This document shows positions 32,646 to 41,788 of a stretch of DNA of 64,000 nt, one piece after another (positions within the stretch are counted from its first letter, which is position 1; every line of letters begins with the position of its first letter). The DNA lies in the NCBI GenBank assembly GCA_034433795.1, contig DAOUAE010000065.1, positions 89,440 through 153,439 of the forward strand. Reading direction: 5' to 3'. Below the pieces are notes generated by a model. It had not been told where the DNA came from, did no database searches, and saw nothing but the letters and a program-made list of their open reading frames with translations. This DNA comes from DAOUAE01 sp034433795. GTDB lineage: Bacteria; Chloroflexota; UBA6077; FW602-bin22; DAOUAE01. Both the position numbers and the translations under genes were made by a program.

Positions 32646-35276
32646 ATGGTCTGGCCGACTGTCAGCATCATCATTCCCAATTACAACGGTGCGTCCTATC
32701 TGCGCGACTGCCTGGCCTCGCTGCGGGAGTTGGATTATCCCACTGAGCGGTACGAGGTGATCGTAGTCGATAACGCTTCGACCGATGATTCAATCGCGGT
32801 GACGCGGCAGGCCTTTCCCGCTGTTCAGGTGGTCGTCCTGCCGTGGAACCAGGGCTTTGCCGCTGCCGCCAACGCCGGTGCTCGGGCGGCCGGTGGCGAG
32901 GTGCTGGCGTTTCTCAACAACGATATGCGCGTCGCCCCGGACTGGTTGCGGGCGTTGGTGGCTCCTCTGCAGGCGGAAACTGAGGTCGCCTGCACGGGGG
33001 GTCTGATCCTGGACTGGGAGGGGACCCGTGTTGATTTCGCCGGCGGGGTGCTGAACTTTTACGGTCATGGCTTTCAGCCGGCCTACGGCCTGCCCCGTGC
33101 GGTGGTCGACCTGCCGAGCGAACCGGTGCCGGTCCTCTTCGCCTGCGGTGGGGCGATGGCGATTCGACGGGCGGTCTTTCAGGAGAGTGGTGGCTTCGAT
33201 CCCGACTACTTCGCCTACATGGAAGATGTCGACCTGGGCTGGCGGCTCTGGGTGCTGGGCTACCGCGTGCTCTTCGTGCCGGCGGCGGTGGCCTATCATC
33301 GCGGTCACGCCACTGGCCGTCGTATCCCCTGGGCGCAGCGCCGCCTGCTCTACGAGCGTAACGCGCTGGCCACGATCATCAAAAACTACGACGAGGTCAA
33401 TCTGGCGCGCGCCCTGCCGGCGGCCCTGCTGCTTATGGCCCGGCGGGCCTTGGCCCGAGGGCAGATCGACCCGCGTGACTACGCGATCACTGTTCGTGCG
33501 GAACGTCCTGATGCTTCGTCGCCGGGCCCGACCGACGCTGGGGCGACGACCGGCGAGCAGAGCGCCTCGCCGGTCGAGAGTGCGGCCGTCCAGACGGTCA
33601 GCGCCGATCTCCTCAGCCATCTGGTGGCTATGGGGCTCGTGGCCGAGGAGATCGAGCGGCTGTGGGCGAAGCGCCAGGCGATTCAGCAGCGCCGCCGTCG
33701 GCCAGACCGCGAGATCGTGCCCCTTTTCCGAGCGCCCTTTGAGACCAACGACCGCCAGCCGGCGCACCTGCGGTGTCAGATGAGCCTGCAACAGGTGTTT
33801 GGAGTGACCGCGATGTTCGCCCCCTTTGTTCGTCCCCGGGTGTTGCTGGTCGTGTGGGATGTGGTCGGTGAGACCATGGCGGGGCCGGCCATCCGCTATT
33901 GGGAGATGGCCCGTGTGCTCAGCCGGGAGGTCGCGGTGACGCTGGCCGCCCGAGCGGTGGCCGGGCAGCCGCCGGCGGAGTTTGTGCTGGTGGCCTACGG
34001 GGACCAGCCAGAGCGGCTGCGGGCCCTGGTCGAGCAGCACGAGGTGATCGTCACCCAGGGCTTTGTGCTCCATCATTTCCCCTTTGTCGGCGAGAGCGGC
34101 CGGGTGCTGGTCGTTGATCTCTACGACCCCTTTACGCTGGAGGGACTGGTCCTGCGCCGTGAGCGGCCGCGCTCTGAACGCTGGCAGGTGCACGACAGCG
34201 ACCTGGAGATTCTGAACGTCCAGTTGCGGCGGGGCGATTTCTTCCTCTGCGCCAGCGAGCGCCAACGCGACTACTGGTTGGGGATGCTGGCGGCCAATGG
34301 GCGACTGAACCCTGACTGCTACGATGCCGACCCGACCTTTCGCTCGCTGATCGATGTGGTGCCCTTTGGTCTGCCGGCCGAGCCGCCCCGCTCCAGCCGG
34401 CCGGTGCTCAAGGGCGTGTATCCGGGGATCGCGCCGACCGACCGGGTGATCCTCTGGGGAGGAGGGGTCTGGGAGTGGCTCGACCCGCTCACAGCCATCC
34501 GGGCGCTGGCCCTGGTCCGGGCCGAGCATCCCGAGGTAAAGCTTTTCTTCCTGGGCACGCGCAGCCCGAATCCAGACGTTCCGGAGATGCCGATCCTGCA
34601 GGCGGCCCGAGCCCTGAGCCGGGAACTCGGTCTCCTGGAGACGGCGGTTTTCTTCAACGAAACCTGGGTGCCTTACCACGAGCGGGCCGGCTACCTCCTG
34701 GAGGCCGACATCGGTCTCAGCCTCCACCGGCCTCATCTTGAGGCCCGGTTCGCCTTCCGGACCCGTTTACTCGACTACATCTGGGCGGGCCTGCCGATCA
34801 TCTGCACGCGGGGCGACGACCTGGCCGAGCAGATCGCCGCCGCCGGCGTGGGGGTCGTGGTGGACCCGGAGTGTCCAGAGCAGGTGGCTGGGGCGATTCG
34901 GGCTCTGCTGGCCGAGCCCGACGCGCGGGCGACGCGGGCCGACCGTTTCGCCCGGCTGCGGGCCGATCTCACCTGGGAGCGGGCGGTGGAGCCTCTGCGC
35001 CGGTTCTGCCTGAACCCCCGGCCGGCCCCGGACCGGGGTCGGCCGACGGCCTCCACGGCCGACCAGCGTCGCCCGGACCACGGGGAGAAGGGGCCACCCA
35101 CTCCGCTCTGGCGTCTTCCCCTGAAGGCGGTGGCGACCGTGCGGGCGCAGGGGCTGGCGGGGCTGCTGACCGAGGCCGGGTCGTATCTTCTCTGGCTCGG
35201 CCAGCGGGCGCAGACGGTGCCCCCGGGGACGCCGTCGGCCTCTTCCCCTCGTCGCCAGGGCCAGGGTCGGGTATAA
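32646..35276 (+). CDS. Two-domain glycosyltransferase: GT2 fused to GT4/GT1-type
   Basis: 876 residues if started at the ATG at 32646. A GTG at 32640, or one overlapping the previous gene, is possible because the ribosome site is weak. N-terminal GT2 domain (about 1-280): VSIIIPNYNGASYLRDCLAS, VIVVDNASTDDSI, VLAFLNNDMRVAPDW and FDPDYFAYMEDVDLGWRLWV. A linker (about 300-370) leads to a GT-B domain (about 395-800): LVVDLYDPFTLEG, RVILWGGGVWEWLDP, VKLFFLGTRSP and RLLDYIWAGLPIICTRGDDL. Such fusions make disaccharide repeats of surface polysaccharides. The last 70 residues are basic and low complexity. Confidence 0.9.
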   Translation: MVWPTVSIIIPNYNGASYLRDCLASLRELDYPTERYEVIVVDNASTDDSIAVTRQAFPAVQVVVLPWNQGFAAAANAGARAAGGEVLAFLNNDMRVAPDWLRALVAPLQAETEVACTGGLILDWEGTRVDFAGGVLNFYGHGFQPAYGLPRAVVDLPSEPVPVLFACGGAMAIRRAVFQESGGFDPDYFAYMEDVDLGWRLWVLGYRVLFVPAAVAYHRGHATGRRIPWAQRRLLYERNALATIIKNYDEVNLARALPAALLLMARRALARGQIDPRDYAITVRAERPDASSPGPTDAGATTGEQSASPVESAAVQTVSADLLSHLVAMGLVAEEIERLWAKRQAIQQRRRRPDREIVPLFRAPFETNDRQPAHLRCQMSLQQVFGVTAMFAPFVRPRVLLVVWDVVGETMAGPAIRYWEMARVLSREVAVTLAARAVAGQPPAEFVLVAYGDQPERLRALVEQHEVIVTQGFVLHHFPFVGESGRVLVVDLYDPFTLEGLVLRRERPRSERWQVHDSDLEILNVQLRRGDFFLCASERQRDYWLGMLAANGRLNPDCYDADPTFRSLIDVVPFGLPAEPPRSSRPVLKGVYPGIAPTDRVILWGGGVWEWLDPLTAIRALALVRAEHPEVKLFFLGTRSPNPDVPEMPILQAARALSRELGLLETAVFFNETWVPYHERAGYLLEADIGLSLHRPHLEARFAFRTRLLDYIWAGLPIICTRGDDLAEQIAAAGVGVVVDPECPEQVAGAIRALLAEPDARATRADRFARLRADLTWERAVEPLRRFCLNPRPAPDRGRPTASTADQRRPDHGEKGPPTPLWRLPLKAVATVRAQGLAGLLTEAGSYLLWLGQRAQTVPPGTPSASSPRRQGQGRV

Positions 35277-35338
35277 TGAAGGAAATCAGTTCTGCCGGCG
35301 CCCGTCAGATCGGCGGGCGAAGCAGCCGGGAGGAGTCT

Positions 35339-36733
35339 ATGGCCAAGCCCAGGACCATCGGCCAGTTGCGCGCCAGCGGCTATCAGGTCCGGCCGGTCAA
35401 GGAGGAGCTGCGCCAGAACCTGATCCGGAAGATCCAGGCCGGGGAGGACCTCTTCCCCGGCATTATCGGCTACGACGAGACGGTCATCCCCCAGATCGAG
35501 AACGCCATCCTGGCCGGCCAGGACATCATCCTGCTCGGTGAGCGCGGTCAGGCCAAGACCCGCATCGCCCGCAGCCTGGTCGCGCTCCTCGACGAGGAGG
35601 TCCCGGCCATCGCGGGCTGCGAGATCAACGACAACCCCTACGCGCCGATCTGCCAGGCCTGCCGTCAGGCGGTGCAGGCCCGTGGTGACGATGTCGAGAT
35701 CGTCTGGCTGCCGCGCGACCGTCGCTACGGCGAGAAGCTGGCGACCCCCGACATCACCATCGCCGACCTTATCGGCGAGGTCGACCCTATCAAGGTGGCC
35801 GAAGGTCGCTATCTGGCCGACGAGCTGACCATCCACTATGGCCTCATCCCCCGCACCAATCGTGGCATCTTCTGCATCAACGAGCTGCCCGACCTCCAGG
35901 AGCGCATCCAGGTCGGGCTGCTTAATATTATGGAAGAGCGCGACGTCCAGATCCGCGGCTACAAGGTCCGCCTGCCGCTCGATATCTACGTGGTCGCCTC
36001 GGCCAACCCTGAGGACTACACCAACCGGGGCCGCATCATCACCCCGCTCAAGGACCGCTTCGGCTCCCAGATCCGCACCCACTATCCGCGCACCATCGAG
36101 GACGAGATCGCCATTATGGAGCAGGAGCGTACGGTCTTCCCGACCGAGGGCTACGACCTGCGGGTGCCCACTTTTATGAAAGAGATCGTGGCCGAGATCA
36201 CCCATCTGGCCCGTCGCAGCCCCGATATCAGCCAGCGCTCCGGTGTCAGCGTGCGGGTCTCGATCTGCAACTATGAAAACCTGATCGCCAACGCCTTCAA
36301 GCGGGCCCTGCGCTTGCGCGAACGGGTGGTGGTGCCGCGCATCAGCGATCTGATGGCCATCACTGCCTCGACCATCGGCAAGATCGAGCTGGAGACCTTC
36401 GGCGATATCCGCGAGGAACGGATCGTCGAGAAACTGGTTCAGGGAGCGGTCCTGAACGTCTTCAACCGGTATTTCCATCTCCACCAGCTGGACGAGGTGG
36501 TGGCGGCCTTCGAAGGGGGGCTGCGGGTCGAGGTCTCCGACCAGATGCCGTCGCTGCGCTACGTCCAGCAGGCGGCCGAGATCCCGGGGCTGCGCGAGGC
36601 GGTCAGTCGCCTGGGGCTGCCCGGCGACCCGGCCAGTGTGGCCGCAGCGGTCGAGTTCGTGCTGGAAGGACTGCACCTCAACCGCAAGCTGAATAAAGAC
36701 CGGGCCGACGGGAAGACCCGGTATCGGGGGTGA
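35339..36733 (+). CDS. MoxR/magnesium-chelatase-like AAA+ ATPase
   Basis: 464 residues from the ATG at 35339 after GGGAGGAG; a TATAAT at 35272-35277 overlaps the previous stop. AAA+ motifs: LGERGQAKTRIARSLVALLD (Walker A), GIFCINELPDLQERIQVGLL (Walker B), VVASANPEDYTNRGRI (sensor 1) and PLKDRFGSQIRTHYPR. Between Walker A and B is CEINDNPYAPICQACRQAV, a three-Cys insertion that is unusual. MoxR ATPases act as chaperones on partner VWA proteins, and one follows 4 bp later, as in the magnesium-chelatase D/I or RavA-ViaA pairs. The cellular target is unknown. Confidence 0.92.
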   Translation: MAKPRTIGQLRASGYQVRPVKEELRQNLIRKIQAGEDLFPGIIGYDETVIPQIENAILAGQDIILLGERGQAKTRIARSLVALLDEEVPAIAGCEINDNPYAPICQACRQAVQARGDDVEIVWLPRDRRYGEKLATPDITIADLIGEVDPIKVAEGRYLADELTIHYGLIPRTNRGIFCINELPDLQERIQVGLLNIMEERDVQIRGYKVRLPLDIYVVASANPEDYTNRGRIITPLKDRFGSQIRTHYPRTIEDEIAIMEQERTVFPTEGYDLRVPTFMKEIVAEITHLARRSPDISQRSGVSVRVSICNYENLIANAFKRALRLRERVVVPRISDLMAITASTIGKIELETFGDIREERIVEKLVQGAVLNVFNRYFHLHQLDEVVAAFEGGLRVEVSDQMPSLRYVQQAAEIPGLREAVSRLGLPGDPASVAAAVEFVLEGLHLNRKLNKDRADGKTRYRG

Positions 36734-36737
36734 GCCG

Positions 36738-38759
36738 ATGCGGTACCTCTATTCGCGCTGGGACGGCACCCAGCAGATCCCGGCCCTGGATGCCGAGAGC
36801 CTGATGGAGGCCCTGGCCGACGACCTGCTGAGCGATGGCGACGTCTGGCAGGCCCTCCAGCGTCTCCTGCAGTGGGGCTACCAGGGGCCGGACGGGCGCC
36901 GGCTGCCCGGTCTGCAGGACCTGCTGGAGCGGCTGCGTCAGGCCAAGCAGGAGCGCCTCTCCCGCTACAACCTGAACTCCATCGTCGACCAGATCCGCGA
37001 GAAACTGGACCAGATCGTGGCCACCGAGCGGCGCGGCCTGCGCCAGCGCCTGGAGGAGGCCCGCCAGGCGGCCGCAGCGGCCCGTGAGCGCGGCGAGGAG
37101 CCGCCCAACCCGGCCCTGCTCGACATGCTCGAGAAGATGGTCGCCCGCAAGGAGCAGTTCCTCGATAACCTGCCCCACGACCTGGGTGGGGCTATCCGGG
37201 CGCTGAGCGATTACGAGTTCATGGACCCGACCGCCCGCCAGCTGTTCCAGGAGCTCCTCCAGATGCTCCAGCAGCAGGTGGCCCAGTCGTACTTCCAGGG
37301 CCTCCAGCAGGCTCTCCAGGGACTCACCCCAGACGACCTGCGCCGTCTGCGAGAGATGGTCCAGGACCTCAACCAGCTGCTGCGCGAGCGCCTGCAGGGA
37401 GGGCAGCCCGACTTCGACCGCTTTATGGACAAATGGGGTCAGCTCTTCCCCGGTGTCCAGAGCCTCGATGAGCTCCTCGAACAGCTGCAGCAGCGCATGC
37501 AGCAGATGCGCGCCCTCCTCGACTCGCTCAGCCCGGAGATGCGGCGCCAGTTGCAGAGTCTCATCGACAATATCCTCCAGGACGACCGCCTGCGCTGGGA
37601 TCTGGCCGCGCTGGCGGCCACCCTGGAGCAACTGATGCCCAGCCGCAGCGGCCGCCAGCGTTTCCCCTTCTCCGGCGACGAGCCGCTCACCCTGACCGAG
37701 GCCCTTGATCTGATGGGCCAGTTGCAGGAGCTGGAGCAACTGGAGCGTCAGATCCGGCGGGCGCGCGATGGCCAGGCCCTGGACCAGGTCGACGCCGCCG
37801 AGGTCGAGCGGCTGCTCGGGCCGGAGGCCCGTCAGGCGCTGGAGCAGCTCCAGCAGGTGACGCGTATCCTGGAGGAGGCCGGGTACATCGTCAAGCGCGG
37901 GGCCACCTACGAACTGACTCCCCGGGCCATCCGCAAGATCGGCCAGAAGGCCCTGACCGACATCTTCGCCCAGTTGAAGCGCGACCGCTTCGGCAAGCAC
38001 GTCTCGCCCTTCCGGGGCGGCGGGGGCGACCGGACCGATGAGGTCAAGCCCTACGAGTTCGGCGACCCGTTCCTGCTGGATCTGCGCGAGACGCTGATGA
38101 ACGCGGTGGTCCGCGAGGGCAAGGGGGTGCCGGTCCATCTCCAGCCAGACGACTTCGCCGTCTACCGCACCGAATACCTCACCCAGTGCGCCACCGTGCT
38201 GATGCTCGACATGAGCCGCTCGATGCTGCTGCGCGGCTGCTTCCTGGCCGCCAAGAAAGTGGCGATGGCTCTCAACAGCCTGATCCGCGGCCAGTTTCCC
38301 CAGGACACCCTCTACATCCTCGGCTTCTCCGACTACGCCCGCGAGATCAGTCCGGAGATGCTGCCCCGGATCGACTGGAGCGAGTACGTCTACGGCACCA
38401 ATATGCAGCACGGCTTTATGGTGGCCCGACAACTGCTGGCCCGGCATAAGGGCGGCACGCGTCAGATCATTCTCATTACCGACGGCGAGCCCACCGCTCA
38501 CCTGGAGAACGGTCGCGTCCACTTCGCCTATCCGCCTACCTACCAGACGATCCGTGAGACTCTCAAAGAAGTCATGCAGTGCACCCGTGAGGGGATCACG
38601 ATCAATACGTTCATGCTTGAGCGCAGCCGCTACCTGACCGACTTCGTCAACCAGATGACCCGTATCAATAAGGGCCGGGCCTTCTTCACCAGCCCCGACC
38701 GCCTGGGCGAGTACATTCTGGTCGATTACGTGGCCAACAAGCGCAAGCGCATCGGCTAA
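36738..38759 (+). CDS. VWA-domain protein, partner of the MoxR ATPase
   Basis: 673 residues. Residues about 1-430 are helical, Gln/Leu/Arg-rich and probably coiled coil (LEQLEQLERQIRRARDGQAL and similar). The C-terminal von Willebrand A domain (about 480-660) has the MIDAS VLMLDMSRSMLLRG, then ILGFSDYAREI, GTNMQHGFMVARQLL and ILITDGEPTAHLENG. No signal peptide, so cytoplasmic. The tight spacing with the MoxR gene indicates one complex. The class is common in Chloroflexota and Actinobacteria, but the function is not established. Confidence 0.92.
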   Translation: MRYLYSRWDGTQQIPALDAESLMEALADDLLSDGDVWQALQRLLQWGYQGPDGRRLPGLQDLLERLRQAKQERLSRYNLNSIVDQIREKLDQIVATERRGLRQRLEEARQAAAAARERGEEPPNPALLDMLEKMVARKEQFLDNLPHDLGGAIRALSDYEFMDPTARQLFQELLQMLQQQVAQSYFQGLQQALQGLTPDDLRRLREMVQDLNQLLRERLQGGQPDFDRFMDKWGQLFPGVQSLDELLEQLQQRMQQMRALLDSLSPEMRRQLQSLIDNILQDDRLRWDLAALAATLEQLMPSRSGRQRFPFSGDEPLTLTEALDLMGQLQELEQLERQIRRARDGQALDQVDAAEVERLLGPEARQALEQLQQVTRILEEAGYIVKRGATYELTPRAIRKIGQKALTDIFAQLKRDRFGKHVSPFRGGGGDRTDEVKPYEFGDPFLLDLRETLMNAVVREGKGVPVHLQPDDFAVYRTEYLTQCATVLMLDMSRSMLLRGCFLAAKKVAMALNSLIRGQFPQDTLYILGFSDYAREISPEMLPRIDWSEYVYGTNMQHGFMVARQLLARHKGGTRQIILITDGEPTAHLENGRVHFAYPPTYQTIRETLKEVMQCTREGITINTFMLERSRYLTDFVNQMTRINKGRAFFTSPDRLGEYILVDYVANKRKRIG

Positions 38760-38938
38760 GGCTGATGCCGCTCTCAGAGCGAGAGCGCCCGTGCCCGATG
38801 ATCGCCGGGGACCTGGCGGGCCGCTCTTTAGGGCCGGTTGTCCCCAGGCAGGGTGACGGCCGGCCGCAACCGGTCCGGGATAGGGTCGCGGCTGCCCCGG
38901 AGTGCTGTCGGTCCGAACCGGCTGGCCACGACCGCTGA

Positions 38939-41788
38939 TTACGGAGGGGTTGTCCCGGCGGCGCAGGCCAGCACCGACCCGGTTCGGCAGGTCACCTCGA
39001 CCGCGTCGCTCCATCCCGTCCCCTGGCGTACCCCCAGCCGCTCCAGCAACGGCCAGCGGTAGAGCCCGATCCGCAGCCGGACCACCGGCGGGAGAGCCTC
39101 GCCGGCGGCTATCGGGTGTCGATCCACGACGATCTCGCCGGGCTCCCAGATCGAGGTGGCGTAGAGCCCCTCACCCGGCGGGCCGTCGTGCTGCCCCAGC
39201 AGCCGTCCGGCCGTGTCGGTCAGATGGACGAAGACGTGGTAGTCGGCGGTCACCGGGGCCAGCGTCTCCCAGTAGAGCGTGGCCACGAGCCCGCCGGGTG
39301 CCGGCTCGACCACCAGGCCACGCAGGCGCAGGCTCTCGGCGAAGACCCCGTCGGTGGTGACCAGCGGGGGAGAGGGCGGCAGGGCGACCGGCGGGGCCGC
39401 CACTTTGACCGGCGTGACCACCGTCGCTCCCCCCAGGCTGACGGCCCGACCGTCGGGTGCTCGGAAGGTCAGGGCCAGGTGGTAGCGGCCCGGCAGGGCG
39501 TCGGGCGGAACGCTCAGGCTGACGAGGTCGGGCACCAGGTTCGGCGCTGGCCAGCGGTCCGGCGACCAGCGGGCGGCCAGCGGCTCGGCCGTGGTCCGGC
39601 TCACCGGCTGCCCCCGGTCGTCACGCAGTTCGACCTCGATGAGCCCGCCTTGGCCACCGGGTGCCCGGACCGCCCAGAGCACCTGGAGCGGGATGACGGT
39701 GCCGGGACGGATCGGCCCGGCGGCCACCTCCCAGCCCTGGAGCGCCAGCGCCGGCGGCTGCGGCGGCGCCGGCTGGCCGCCGACGACCTGGACGGTGGTG
39801 GCCAGCCGCCAGTCCGGTCCCTCAACCTGCAGACTGAGCCGGCCCGGCGGCAGTGGCCAGGGGCTTATCAGTCCGACCACCGTCCAGCCGGCAGCCAGGC
39901 AGTCTGGCAGAGCGAGCGGCCAGTCGGCCGACCGACCATCCCCGGCCAGCAGACGAACGGTGGCGGTCTGGCGGGGGACGCGCTGGCTGGTCGTCGCCGG
40001 CCAGGCCAGGAGCCCGAGGAACCGCTCACCGGCCCGAACCTGGCCCGGCACCAGCAGGTGGGGCGGGCGGGCCGGGCCGGGCGGTGGGGGCTCCAGGTGC
40101 AGGACCACGGTCTCCCCGATGAGGGTGCGGGGTCGGAGGGCCGGGTAGAGGGGCAGCCGCTGCTGGATCGTCTGCCAGCGTTCAGGGGGGTAGGCGTCCT
40201 GGTGGAGGAGGACGGTCTCGACGCCGGTGCACTGGAGCCAGCCCAGGGCCGCCGGCGAGGGGAAGTCGCGCAGGCGACGGATCAGTTCCCAGAAGGCCGG
40301 AGGGTAGAAGCCGCTGTAGCCGGCCGGGGTGGGCCGCCAGTGGAAGATCGAGAAGTATTGGTAGCGCCCCTGGCGCTCCAGCTCGGCCGGGGTGGTGAAC
40401 CAGCGGTCCTCGATGGTCGGCAGTTCGATGATCGGTGTTCGCTCGGGCTGGGTGGCCAGCCAGCGGTAGACTGGCGGGATCCGGTCGGGGGGCGGAACGG
40501 GCTGGAGTGGTTGGGGAATGGCGAGGTACTCGACCAGGACGGCCAGCGTCAGCCCCAGGGTCAGGGGCCCGCGCCAGCCGGGCCGGCAGCGTCGGGTCAG
40601 GGCCGCCAGCCCCAGAGCGGCCAGAAGTCCCAGACCCAGCATCGCCACCAGCCCGAAGCGCCCGACCACCCGGATGGCCGGGTAGCCGGGGATGAGGTCG
40701 TAGAGCAGACGGTAGGGGAGCGGCAGGAGAGGTGGTCCGTCGGGGGTCAGCCGCAGGACCGGTCCCAGCGAGAGGACCAGGCCGGTCAGGGCGATGAGCG
40801 CCGCCCCGAGCCGCCGGCGCCAGGGGCCACCCCAGCCGAGGCCGCCGACCGCCAGTCCCAGGGTCAGGAGTCCAGGGAAGAGCGTCTGCTCGGTGGGGAA
40901 GGCCGGCAGGAGCCGGCCGGCCAGACTGCCGTAGAGGAGACTGGTCGTCGGGACGACCAGATAGTTCAGGAGGATGGCCGCCCCACCCTGGGCGTCGGCC
41001 AGCGTGCGCTCCAGCCCCTGCTGGTAGAGACGAAGGTAGGGCTGGGCCACCAGCCAGAGGAGCAGCCCCACCGGTGGCATGGCCAGCGCGGCCCGCCAGA
41101 GACGGTCTGGACGGCGGCCGGCCGGGTGGGTCAGGACCAGCCAGAGGAGGAAGACGCCCAGGAGCGGGACCAGAAAGAGCCCCAGGTAGAATGAGGAGAG
41201 CATCGCCAGCGTAAAACTCAGGGCGGCCAGCCCCAGATCGCGCCCACGTCCCTCGTTCCAGAAGCGCCGGACGAAAAGCAGGGTCAGCGGCAGCCACTGG
41301 GCCATGAGCACCTGGAGGTGGGTGATCTCGCCCAGGCGGTGGAATCCGAAAGCGTAGACCGCGCCGGCCAGGAGGGCCGGCCCCGGCCAGGGGCCGGCGT
41401 GCGGGCGGTCCGGTCCCTGGGCCAGGAGGTCGGTGGCCAGAGCGTAGGCGGCCAGGGCGCTGGCCCAGAAGCTCAGGAGCAGGAGGAGGTTGTAGGTCAG
41501 GACCGGCTGACCGGTCAACCAGAGAAGGGGGGCGGCGAAGAGGGCGATTCCCAGCAGGCTCTCCGAGAAGGCCAGGCTCTCGGGCTCGGGGTAAAAGATA
41601 TTGGCGGCGTAGAGGTGCCACGGGTCGCGGACGGCCTGATGGACGACCCAGGCCAGGATCCAGGTGTTGAGCAGCGGGTCCCCGTGGCTGTGAACGGCGT
41701 CGGCCAGGTGCCAGACCAGGGGAAAGGTGGCGAGGAGGCTCCAGAGCAGGTAAAGCAGAGCGGCGATCAGGTGCGGGAGCCAGTTCAC
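38939..41788 (-). CDS. Large polytopic membrane protein (glycosyltransferase/YfhO-type) with C-terminal beta domains
   Basis: 949 residues. About ten to twelve membrane helices in residues 1-440, with early SHGDPLLNTWILAWVVHQAV (acidic loop) and YPEPESLAFSESLLG, a pattern of polyprenyl-sugar-using GT-C proteins. After residue 450 come soluble domains including ATLYWETLAPVTADYHVFVH and EPGEIVVDRHPIAAGEALPP. This last module is shared with the two upstream genes. Its ATG overlaps the preceding stop (ATGA), so it is the third gene of a coupled operon. Likely glycosylates surface molecules; substrate unknown. Confidence 0.82.
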   Translation of the reverse strand: MNWLPHLIAALLYLLWSLLATFPLVWHLADAVHSHGDPLLNTWILAWVVHQAVRDPWHLYAANIFYPEPESLAFSESLLGIALFAAPLLWLTGQPVLTYNLLLLLSFWASALAAYALATDLLAQGPDRPHAGPWPGPALLAGAVYAFGFHRLGEITHLQVLMAQWLPLTLLFVRRFWNEGRGRDLGLAALSFTLAMLSSFYLGLFLVPLLGVFLLWLVLTHPAGRRPDRLWRAALAMPPVGLLLWLVAQPYLRLYQQGLERTLADAQGGAAILLNYLVVPTTSLLYGSLAGRLLPAFPTEQTLFPGLLTLGLAVGGLGWGGPWRRRLGAALIALTGLVLSLGPVLRLTPDGPPLLPLPYRLLYDLIPGYPAIRVVGRFGLVAMLGLGLLAALGLAALTRRCRPGWRGPLTLGLTLAVLVEYLAIPQPLQPVPPPDRIPPVYRWLATQPERTPIIELPTIEDRWFTTPAELERQGRYQYFSIFHWRPTPAGYSGFYPPAFWELIRRLRDFPSPAALGWLQCTGVETVLLHQDAYPPERWQTIQQRLPLYPALRPRTLIGETVVLHLEPPPPGPARPPHLLVPGQVRAGERFLGLLAWPATTSQRVPRQTATVRLLAGDGRSADWPLALPDCLAAGWTVVGLISPWPLPPGRLSLQVEGPDWRLATTVQVVGGQPAPPQPPALALQGWEVAAGPIRPGTVIPLQVLWAVRAPGGQGGLIEVELRDDRGQPVSRTTAEPLAARWSPDRWPAPNLVPDLVSLSVPPDALPGRYHLALTFRAPDGRAVSLGGATVVTPVKVAAPPVALPPSPPLVTTDGVFAESLRLRGLVVEPAPGGLVATLYWETLAPVTADYHVFVHLTDTAGRLLGQHDGPPGEGLYATSIWEPGEIVVDRHPIAAGEALPPVVRLRIGLYRWPLLERLGVRQGTGWSDAVEVTCRTGSVLACAAGTTPP

